Positions 43,623 to 50,160 of a stretch of 50,160 nucleotides of DNA are shown piece by piece. The notes under the pieces are model-generated. The model was not told the DNA's origin, ran no database searches, and worked only from the letters and a program-made list of their open reading frames with translations. Within the stretch, counting starts at the first letter, position 1. The number at the start of each line of letters is the position of its first letter. Both the position numbers and the translations under genes were made by a program. Origin of the DNA: JBHHYS01 sp046757645 (GTDB lineage: Bacteria > Acidobacteriota > Terriglobia > Acidiferrales > 2-02-FULL-67-57); assembly GCA_046757645.1 (NCBI GenBank), contig JBHHYS010000005.1:1-50160 (forward strand), in the 5' to 3' direction.

Positions 43623-44686
43623 CGGGCGACACTCTCGATCAGGTCAGCGATGCGCGCCGCGGCATCCGGCACTGCCAGGCGCCGCGCGGCTGCCTCCATT
43701 CCCCTCAGCCGCTCGGGGTGTTCGAGCAAGGCAAGCACTTCACTGGCGAGGCGCTCGCCGCTCAATTCGGGTTGTCTCAGCAAGCGCACCGCCCCGGCAG
43801 CCGCCAGGACTTCGGCGTTGCGCAACTGATGCTGGTCGGTGGCGTGGGGGAACGGAACCAGGATCGCTGCTCGGCCGGCGGCGGCCAGTTCGGCCACCGT
43901 GCTGGCGCCGGCCCGGCAAATCACCAGGTCGGCCTCGGCGAACCGGGCGGGCATATCGGTAATGAACGGCAAGACCTCGACGCGAAGGGCTCGGCGGGCA
44001 TAGGCCACACGGACAGCATTATAGTCCTGCTCACCACTCTGGTGAATGAAGCGCAGCGGCTGGCGGCTCTTGCACAGCATTTCGAGCGCCTCCACCATGG
44101 CTTGATTGAGCGCCCGAGCGCCGCGGCTTCCTCCGAAAATCAGCAGGGTAAAAGGCGGCTGGTGGGCTTTCGGAAGCACGCCAAAAAATTCCGCTCGCAC
44201 CGGACTCCCCGTGCGCACCGCTTTGCCGCCGAAGCAGGAGACGGTTTCCTCGTAGGTCACTGCCGCCTGGCTCACCAGCGGTCCCAGCAGACGATTTGTC
44301 AGGCCGGGCTCGGCGTTGGCTTCAAACAACACGGTCGGCCAACGCCCGAGCGCCGCCGCGAACATTGCCGGCGCGGAAGCGTAGCCGCCCACGCCGAAGA
44401 CTACATTGGGGCGAAGTTCGCGGAGCAACGCCACACTGCCCCACAGGCTGCGGGGGAGCAGAGCTAGGCTCCGCAGCTTGCGGCCCAGGCCAACGCCCTT
44501 GAAGCCGGCCGCGGGCAGGGTGCACAGCCGATAGCCGGCCGCCGGCACCACGCGCGCTTCCACACCTGTCTTCGTCCCCACAAAGAAAACCTCGTGCGCG
44601 GGGTGGCGGCGACGCAGCTCCTCGGCCACCGCCAGTGCGGGGAAAACGTGCCCGCCGGTGCCACCGCCCGCGATCATCACCTTCAT
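43619..44686 (-). CDS. murG: UDP-GlcNAc:lipid I N-acetylglucosaminyltransferase
   Basis: A 355-residue peripheral membrane glycosyltransferase making lipid II. The glycine-rich G loop MIAGGGTGGHVFPALAVAEE lies at the start, FGVGGYASAPAMFAA is the second loop, IFGGSRGARALNQAM the third, and the donor site is in ADLVICRAGASTVAELAAAG with VPFPHATDQHQLRNAE. The ATG at 44686 follows GAGG. It lies 15 bases after ftsW and is coupled to murC. Confidence 0.97.
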   Translation of the reverse strand: MKVMIAGGGTGGHVFPALAVAEELRRRHPAHEVFFVGTKTGVEARVVPAAGYRLCTLPAAGFKGVGLGRKLRSLALLPRSLWGSVALLRELRPNVVFGVGGYASAPAMFAAALGRWPTVLFEANAEPGLTNRLLGPLVSQAAVTYEETVSCFGGKAVRTGSPVRAEFFGVLPKAHQPPFTLLIFGGSRGARALNQAMVEALEMLCKSRQPLRFIHQSGEQDYNAVRVAYARRALRVEVLPFITDMPARFAEADLVICRAGASTVAELAAAGRAAILVPFPHATDQHQLRNAEVLAAAGAVRLLRQPELSGERLASEVLALLEHPERLRGMEAAARRLAVPDAAARIADLIESVAR

Positions 44687-44701
44687 CGCCTCATTCCGTC
44701 G

Positions 44702-45793
44702 TCAGTCCACATGTTGACTGATGTTGAGCAACAGCCCCACCCCCAACATCATCACCAGCAAATCGCTGCCGCCGTAGCTGATGAACGGCAAGGGAATGCC
44801 CTTGGTGGGGAGCACACCCAGGACCACGCTCAGGTTGATCAATGCCTGCCCCACCACCATAACTGTCACGCCGGCGGCCAGCAGGCGCCCCAAGCCGTTC
44901 GGGGCGCGCGCAGCGATGCTCAGGCCGCGCCAGCAGAACACCCCAAACAGGAGCACGAGCGTGGCCGCACCGATCAGGCCGAGCTCTTCACCGACCACGG
45001 CAAAGATGAAGTCGGTGTGGGGTTCGGGCAGATAGAAGAGCTTCTGTTTGCCGTCCATCAACCCTACGCCGCCGATGCCGCCCGAGCCCACCGCCAGCAA
45101 CGACTGAATGCTTTGAAACCCGGCGCCCTGTGGGTCGGAATGGGGGTCGAGGAAGGCGCGAATCCGGGCCAGGCGGTAGGGGACGCGGACAATCAGAAGA
45201 TAGACCACGGGCGCGGCGGCCAGCAGGAGATACACCAGGTAGCGGAGGCGCATGCCGGCGACAAAGAACATCGTGCCCGCAATCACACCCAGCACCGCCG
45301 CCGTCCCCAGGTCAGGCTCAACCAGCACCAGCCCCACCAGCACGCCGGTGATACCGGCGGCGGGCAGCAACGTGCCCGGAACGTCGTTCACGGCGTGCCG
45401 GCGCCGCGCCAGGAAGTAGCCCAGGAACAAAATCAGCGCCAGCTTCGCAAACTCCGACGGTTGCACCGACACCGGGCCCCAATGAATCCAGCGGTGGCTG
45501 CTGCGCGATGGGTCGAGAAACAACACGGCCACCAACAGGACGACCACGACAAAGAGCGCGGTGAAGATGAGCGCCGGCTGGCCGAGCTGGCGGTAGTCCA
45601 GCCGCAGCACCAGAAACAGGCCTCCCAGGCCCAGCGCCGCCCACAGCAACTGGCGGAGGAGGAACATCGCCGGGTAGCCGAACAACTCGGCGGCGTAAAT
45701 CGCCGAGGCGCTGAAGACCATCACCACCCCCAGCACCAGCAGGGCTAGGCTGACGCCGAACAGTACGCGATCGGGCTGGTAGTGTTTGGCCAT
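44702..45793 (-). CDS. ftsW: Lipid II polymerase FtsW (SEDS family)
   Basis: A 363-residue SEDS protein with about ten membrane helices. Signature elements are WGPVSVQPSEFAKLALILFL, LVEPDLGTAAVLGVIAG (the catalytic Asp), and the C-terminal KGIPLPFISYGGSDLLVMM. It polymerises glycan strands at the septum, normally with a class B PBP (ftsI is not in the window). RodA has the same fold, but position between murD and murG supports FtsW. It starts three bases after the murD stop. Confidence 0.95.
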   Translation of the reverse strand: MAKHYQPDRVLFGVSLALLVLGVVMVFSASAIYAAELFGYPAMFLLRQLLWAALGLGGLFLVLRLDYRQLGQPALIFTALFVVVVLLVAVLFLDPSRSSHRWIHWGPVSVQPSEFAKLALILFLGYFLARRRHAVNDVPGTLLPAAGITGVLVGLVLVEPDLGTAAVLGVIAGTMFFVAGMRLRYLVYLLLAAAPVVYLLIVRVPYRLARIRAFLDPHSDPQGAGFQSIQSLLAVGSGGIGGVGLMDGKQKLFYLPEPHTDFIFAVVGEELGLIGAATLVLLFGVFCWRGLSIAARAPNGLGRLLAAGVTVMVVGQALINLSVVLGVLPTKGIPLPFISYGGSDLLVMMLGVGLLLNISQHVD

Positions 45794-45796
45794 GGT

Positions 45797-47161
45797 CTAG
45801 GGAACTCGGCGGCGTGCGCGTCGCTGCACTTCCTCTTTGAAAACGCGGCCGCGGTGCTCAAAGTTGTCAAACTGGTCGAAACTGGCGCAGGCCGGCGCGA
45901 GCAACACCGTGTCGCCGGGAACAGCCAGGGCAGCGGCGCGCGCCACTGCCTCCGGCAGGGTTTCGAGAATTTCTATCGGCAGGCCATTCGCCAGTTGCGC
46001 GGCAATCTTTTCTCGCGCCGCGCCGATCAGGAGCACCTGCCGGGCCCGGTGCCGCATCGAGTCGCGCAGCAGGCGGAAGTCAGCCCCCTTGTCCAGGCCG
46101 CCGAGTATGATAATCAAATTGCCGGCAAAGGCGTGGATGGCCTTCAAGGCAGCGTCCACGTTGGTGGCTTTGGAGTCGTTGTAGTAGCGCACCCCTTCGA
46201 TCTCGGCGACGAACTCCAGGCGGTGCTCGACCCCCTCGAAGTGAGCCACCGCATCGCGGATGGCCTCCGGAGAGACTCCGAGCAGGCGGGCCGCGCAGAC
46301 CGCCGCCAAAACATTTTCCAGGTTGTGCTCGCCGCGCAGGCGAATCTCCTCGCGGAGAAGCACGGGTTCGGGGGTGACGCCGTTGGCGAAGACCAGCCAG
46401 CCGTTCTCGAGGAAGGTACCCACGTCCAAGCGCCGTCGGCGGCTGAACCAAAACCGCCGGGCGCGAACTTCCGGGGCCAACGCGCCGCACCAGCGGTCAT
46501 CCGCGTTGAAAATGGCGAAATCCTCCTGCTGCTGGTAGCCGAACAAGCGGGCCTTGGCGGCGACGTACTCGCTCATCACCACGTGGCGGTCGAGATGGTC
46601 CGGGGTGAGGTTCAGCAGGGCGGCCACCCGGGGACGAAAGCTGGTGATGGCTTCCAGTTGAAAGCTGCTGACCTCGACCACATTGACGCTATCATCCCGG
46701 GCACCCTCCACCAGGGTGATGAGCGGGATGCCGATGTTGCCCCCCACCTGCAGGTGACGCCCCGCCTGGGCAAAGATTTTGCCCAGCAGGGCAACGGTGG
46801 TGGTCTTGCCGTTCGAGCCCGTGACCGCAACTACCGTCCCCCGCAAAAAACGCCACGCCAGCTCCAGTTCGCTGATGATCTCAATTCCCTTCTCCCGCGC
46901 TTTTCTCAGTTGGGGCAAAGAAAGGGGGACGCCCGGGCTGAGGACGATCAAGTCAGCCGCGACGAAGGTGCCGTCACTGTGGCGGCCGCATTCCACCTCG
47001 ACGCCAAGCGCGCGCAGCCCGGCGGCTTCGGCGGCCACAGCGCTTTCCGGGCGCTGCTCGCTGACGGTGACGCGCGCCCCGCGGGCCGCCAGGACGCGGG
47101 CCGCGGCCGCCCCCGTGCGGGCCAGCCCCACCACCAGCGCACGTTTGTCCTTCAGTTCCAT
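45797..47161 (-). CDS. murD: UDP-N-acetylmuramoylalanine-D-glutamate ligase
   Basis: A 454-residue Mur ligase adding D-Glu. The N-terminal Rossmann motif is ALVVGLARTGAAAARVL, the P-loop is VTGSNGKTTTVALL, then LNLTPDHLDRH and YNDSKATNVDAALKAI, all typical. The start at 47161 follows GAGAGGGAAT; the frame runs open upstream, overlapping mraY, but without homology. mraY ends nine bases before this start. Confidence 0.96.
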   Translation of the reverse strand: MELKDKRALVVGLARTGAAAARVLAARGARVTVSEQRPESAVAAEAAGLRALGVEVECGRHSDGTFVAADLIVLSPGVPLSLPQLRKAREKGIEIISELELAWRFLRGTVVAVTGSNGKTTTVALLGKIFAQAGRHLQVGGNIGIPLITLVEGARDDSVNVVEVSSFQLEAITSFRPRVAALLNLTPDHLDRHVVMSEYVAAKARLFGYQQQEDFAIFNADDRWCGALAPEVRARRFWFSRRRRLDVGTFLENGWLVFANGVTPEPVLLREEIRLRGEHNLENVLAAVCAARLLGVSPEAIRDAVAHFEGVEHRLEFVAEIEGVRYYNDSKATNVDAALKAIHAFAGNLIIILGGLDKGADFRLLRDSMRHRARQVLLIGAAREKIAAQLANGLPIEILETLPEAVARAAALAVPGDTVLLAPACASFDQFDNFEHRGRVFKEEVQRRARRRVP

Positions 47162-47169
47162 ATTCCCTC

Positions 47170-48297
47170 TCATCGCAGCTTCAGCGTGCTCAGCGAAAAC
47201 AGGGCAAACACCAGGGCCACAATCCAAAACCGGATGATGATCTTCGATTCCGTCCAGCCGATCAGCTCGAAGTGGTGGTGGAGGGGCGCCATGCGGAAGA
47301 TGCGCTTGCCCCACAGCTTGAAGCAGACCACCTGGAGAATCACCGAGAGGGCTTCGATGACAAAGATTCCGCCGATAAAGAAGAGCAGGATCTCCTGCTT
47401 GATGATGACCGCCACGGTGGCGATGGCGCCGCCGAGAGCCAGCGAACCCACGTCGCCCATAAAAATCTCCGCCGGGTGCGCGTTGTACCAGAGGAAGCCC
47501 AGGCTGGCGCCGGTCATGGCTCCACAGAAAACGGTGAGCTCGGCCACCTGGGGCATTTTCGAGAGGTCGAGGTACTCGGCAAACTTGGCATGGCCGGTGA
47601 CGTAGGTGAGGGCGGTCAGGGCGGCGGCGGCAATCGCCACACAGCCAATCGCCAGGCCGTCGAGCCCGTCAGTGAGATTCACCGCGTTCGAGGAGCCCAC
47701 CAACACCAGGGTGATGAAAACCAGAAAAGGCAGGGCGGCTATCGGATAGAGATACCAGCCGTTCAGGAGCGAGTCGATCACCAGGTCGGGGCGCAGCTTC
47801 TTGAAGAAGGGAAACAGAATCTCTGTCGAGTAGAGCCCGTTGCGAAAGGCCAGCAAGATGGAGGCAAGTCCCAGGGCGGTGAGGACCTGCAGGGCGAACT
47901 TGGTGCGGGCGCGCAGCCCCTGGCTGCGGCGGCGCACGGCCTTGTAGTAGTCGTCGGCGAAACCGATGGAGGCGTAGGCAAGCAGGCCCGCCAGCGCCAC
48001 CCAGAGAAACCGGTTGCGCAGGTTCGTCCAGAGCACCGCCGGGACCACGATGGCGATGACAATCAACAGGCCGCCCATCGTCGGGGTGCCAGCTTTCGGA
48101 TGGTGGACGGGAACCTCCTCCCGCACGAACTGGCCGATTTGAAACTCCTTCAGGCGGCGGATGAGCCAGGGACCCAGGGCCAACATCAGCAAGAGCGCCG
48201 TGAGGCCGGCAAAGGCGGTGCGGACAGTGATGTATCGAAAGACGTTGAGCGGGCTGAAGTAGGGCTGCAACCACTCGTAGAGAATGTGATAGAACAC
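47170..48297 (-). CDS. mraY: Phospho-N-acetylmuramoyl-pentapeptide transferase
   Basis: A 375-residue, ten-helix enzyme transferring phospho-MurNAc-pentapeptide to undecaprenyl phosphate (lipid I). The N-terminal HHPKAGTPTMGGLLIV, the Mg-binding GFADDYYKAV, NLTDGLDGLAIGCVAI and the C-terminal PLHHHFELIGWTESKI are all present. The length is a little above E. coli MraY. The start is ATG at 48297, 11 bases after the murF stop. Confidence 0.97.
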   Translation of the reverse strand: MFYHILYEWLQPYFSPLNVFRYITVRTAFAGLTALLLMLALGPWLIRRLKEFQIGQFVREEVPVHHPKAGTPTMGGLLIVIAIVVPAVLWTNLRNRFLWVALAGLLAYASIGFADDYYKAVRRRSQGLRARTKFALQVLTALGLASILLAFRNGLYSTEILFPFFKKLRPDLVIDSLLNGWYLYPIAALPFLVFITLVLVGSSNAVNLTDGLDGLAIGCVAIAAAALTALTYVTGHAKFAEYLDLSKMPQVAELTVFCGAMTGASLGFLWYNAHPAEIFMGDVGSLALGGAIATVAVIIKQEILLFFIGGIFVIEALSVILQVVCFKLWGKRIFRMAPLHHHFELIGWTESKIIIRFWIVALVFALFSLSTLKLR

Positions 48298-48308
48298 GGC
48301 CCGGTTCC

Positions 48309-49769
48309 CTATTCCTTTGCCTTCCCCGCTGTGTCCTGACGCGCCGCCATCCTGGTCAACGGCGGAGTCGGCAGGGAAAAGCGGGCTTCCAGCGCTTCCA
48401 GCAGGGTTTCGATCCCCACGGCGCGCGAGGCTTTCAGCAGCACCCAGTCACCGGGCGCAACCGTGCGGGCCAGCCAATCAGCCGCCGCTTCCTTGGTGTC
48501 GAAGAAACGAACGCGCTCGGGGCTCATCCCCGCAGCGGTGGCACCTTCGACGATGTGGCGGGCCTCGCCGACAACACCGGCAAGAAAATCAATGTTCCCC
48601 AGCGCGGCAATGGCTTCGCCCGTCTGGCGGTGCAACGCCAGCGATGTGGATCCCAACTCCTTCATCTCCCCCGCCACCAGAATGCGCCGCCCCGCTCCCG
48701 GAGTCCGGCTGAGAGCGTCGGCCATGGCGGTCAAGGCGCGGGGATTGGAGTTGTAGGCGTCGTTCACCACGGTAAACCCGGGGGCAAAGCGCACCAAGGA
48801 GCCGCGCAAAGGCGGCGATTCGAAACCGGCAAACACTTCACCGGCCTTGCCGGGTTCGATCTTGAGCAAACTGGCTACGGCGAAGGCGGCCAGGGCGTTG
48901 GCCACGTAGGGCCGGCCGGGAAGCAGCAGCCGCACCCGGGCGCGCTGGCCTCCGGCCACCAAATCAAACTCACTGCCAGCGCAGCCGTGGTCGCTGAGGT
49001 TTTCGACGCGAACTTCAGCGGGCTTGTCCATTCCGAAGCGATAGACCTTGCCGGAAAAGCCTTCCGCGAGGCGACGCACGTAGGCATCGTCCGCGTTGAG
49101 CACGGCGATGGCTGGCGGGGCCAAGCCGCGCACGAGTTCCCGCTTGGCTTCGGCGATTTCGTCAACGGAAGCGAAGAATTCCAGGTGCACGGGGGCCACG
49201 TTCGTAACCAGGCCGATGTTGGGCGCGGCGACGCCGCAGAGCTTGGCCAGCTCACCCTTGTGAGCCATGGCCATCTCCAGCACCGCCAGCTCGTGCCCGG
49301 CCTCGAGGCGCAACAAAGTGAGCGGCACACCGTACTCGTTGTTCAGGTTGCCTTCGGACTTGAGCACCCGATAGCGCCGGGCGAGCAAGGCGGCGAGCAG
49401 CTCCTTGGTGGTGGTTTTGCCGGTGCTGCCGGTAATGCCGATCACCGCCCGGCCCCAGTCGCGGCGGGCAAAGCGCGCCAGTTGCTGCAAGGCCTGGAAG
49501 GTGTCGAGCACGCCAATCAGTTTCTTGAAAAGCTCCGGCGGATAGGTCATCCGGCGCTCTTCGCTCACCACCGCGACCACAGCGCCGCGCTCCAGCGCCT
49601 GGCGAACGAAGTCATGGCCGTCATGACGGGGGCCTTTGATGGCGATAAAGGCTTCCCCGGGCCGAACCGTGCGGGAATCGATGGAGAAGCCGGTCAGCTG
49701 CTTGTGGGCCAAGGCAAAGGAGGCGCCCACCCGCAAGGTTTCACCCATTTTCCCCACCGTCCACTGCAT
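48309..49769 (-). CDS. murF: UDP-MurNAc-tripeptide-D-alanyl-D-alanine ligase
   Basis: A 486-residue Mur ligase adding D-Ala-D-Ala. The N-terminal substrate domain has FSIDSRTVRPGEAFIAIKG, the P-loop is GITGSTGKTTTKELL, then LEMAMAHKGELAKL and VVNDAYNSNPRALTAM. The start MQWTVGKMGETL matches family N-termini; an ATG seven codons later is less likely. It lies 28 bases after murE. Length is slightly above average because of the tail after RFSLPTPP. Confidence 0.96.
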   Translation of the reverse strand: MQWTVGKMGETLRVGASFALAHKQLTGFSIDSRTVRPGEAFIAIKGPRHDGHDFVRQALERGAVVAVVSEERRMTYPPELFKKLIGVLDTFQALQQLARFARRDWGRAVIGITGSTGKTTTKELLAALLARRYRVLKSEGNLNNEYGVPLTLLRLEAGHELAVLEMAMAHKGELAKLCGVAAPNIGLVTNVAPVHLEFFASVDEIAEAKRELVRGLAPPAIAVLNADDAYVRRLAEGFSGKVYRFGMDKPAEVRVENLSDHGCAGSEFDLVAGGQRARVRLLLPGRPYVANALAAFAVASLLKIEPGKAGEVFAGFESPPLRGSLVRFAPGFTVVNDAYNSNPRALTAMADALSRTPGAGRRILVAGEMKELGSTSLALHRQTGEAIAALGNIDFLAGVVGEARHIVEGATAAGMSPERVRFFDTKEAAADWLARTVAPGDWVLLKASRAVGIETLLEALEARFSLPTPPLTRMAARQDTAGKAKE

Positions 49770-49797
49770 CGGGTGCTCGGTCGCTTCGCTTCCTTTC

Positions 49798-50160
49798 CTA
49801 GCGGGTATTCAGCCCGGCAGTTTCGGCGCGCACGAAGCCGCGGCGGGCCAGCACGCGGCGCGCGATCTCGACATCGCTCCAGGGCTCGACCCGGTCGCGA
49901 TACACCTGGGTGTCCTGGTGACCCTTGCCCGCCAGCAGCACGATGTCGCCCTCCCGAGCCTGCTCGAAGGCCTTCTCAAAGGCACGCTCGCGGTCCAATT
50001 CGATGATGTAGTTCCCCCCCACCTTCTGCACCCCCACCACAATGTCATTGATGATGCGCACCGGGTCTTCTGAGCGGGGGTTGTCGGTGGTGAGGATAAC
50101 CTGGTCGGCCAGCCGGCCGGCGATTTCGCCCATCACCGGCCGCTTGGTGCGGTCGCGGTC
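49798..50160 (-). CDS. murE: UDP-MurNAc-dipeptide-2,6-diaminopimelate ligase, partial (C-terminus)
   Basis: Only the last 120 codons are inside the window; the gene enters from the right edge. Visible are DRDRTKRPVMGEI, VILTTDNPRSEDP and VLLAGKGHQDTQVY. The DNPR motif is the meso-diaminopimelate-recognition signature, so the cell wall is probably of the DAP type. It is the most upstream dcw gene seen; ftsI, ftsL, mraW and mraZ would be expected further out. Confidence 0.95.
   Translation of the reverse strand, partial: DRDRTKRPVMGEIAGRLADQVILTTDNPRSEDPVRIINDIVVGVQKVGGNYIIELDRERAFEKAFEQAREGDIVLLAGKGHQDTQVYRDRVEPWSDVEIARRVLARRGFVRAETAGLNTR

Overview
The window is chromosomal DNA from a GC-rich, Gram-negative-type bacterium. 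Several features point to Acidobacteriota: a DUF5752 gene coupled to a TreT-like trehalose synthase, MacB-type permeases without an adjacent ATPase, paired M16 peptidases, YwiC and DUF962 proteins, and a long mur/fts cluster whose MurE carries the DNPR (meso-diaminopimelate) motif. This phylum call is an inference from gene content. No phage genes, transposase, CRISPR array or rRNA was seen.

Layout. (1) 1-8.4 kb: an initiator tRNA-fMet, a secreted protein of unknown function, a YwiC-like membrane protein, an S9 prolyl-oligopeptidase-type peptidase, and a minus-strand operon of a MacA/HlyD adaptor with two MacB/FtsX permeases. (2) 8.6-15 kb: a DUF962 protein, a group II PLP decarboxylase with a good promoter, a decayed HicA/HicB module, the DUF5752-TreT pair, an endonuclease/exonuclease/phosphatase-fold protein and a NadD-like adenylyltransferase. 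(3) 15-21.4 kb, minus strand: SppA, two M16 peptidases (one with an intact zinc motif, one without it and carrying an extra C-terminal domain), and a ferredoxin-NADP reductase. (4) 21.7-26 kb: a strong promoter, a single-domain response regulator and a PAS histidine kinase, facing a GspE/PilB-type ATPase fused to zinc ribbons and its own receiver domain. (5) 26-38 kb: an orphan ABC permease, an NAD-dependent epimerase, an AT-rich hairpin island, an M48 protease coupled to a small secreted protein, a cystathionine gamma-synthase/lyase, CutA, phosphohexomutase coupled to an FtsB-like protein, RpiB coupled to GlyA, a GT4 glycosyltransferase and a JAMM protein. (6) 38-50.16 kb, minus strand: a compact dcw cluster read murE-murF-mraY-murD-ftsW-murG-murC-murB-ftsQ-ftsA-ftsZ, with murE cut by the window edge.

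How the genes work together. The dcw cluster supplies the cytoplasmic and lipid steps of peptidoglycan synthesis and the FtsQ/W/A/Z division proteins. The FtsB-like protein lies about 4 kb away next to phosphohexomutase. SppA, M16, M48 and S9 proteins suggest heavy investment in envelope protein turnover. Many adjacent genes overlap by GTGA, ATGA or TGATG, which indicates translational coupling.

Most unusual items: the GspE/zinc-ribbon/receiver fusion beside a two-component pair; the AT-rich island at 28.5-28.64 kb with two hairpins sharing a loop sequence and DnaA-box-like words; the hicA remnant with an in-frame stop; the M16 fusion; and small families of intergenic hairpins. No clear-cut new multi-gene system was found.
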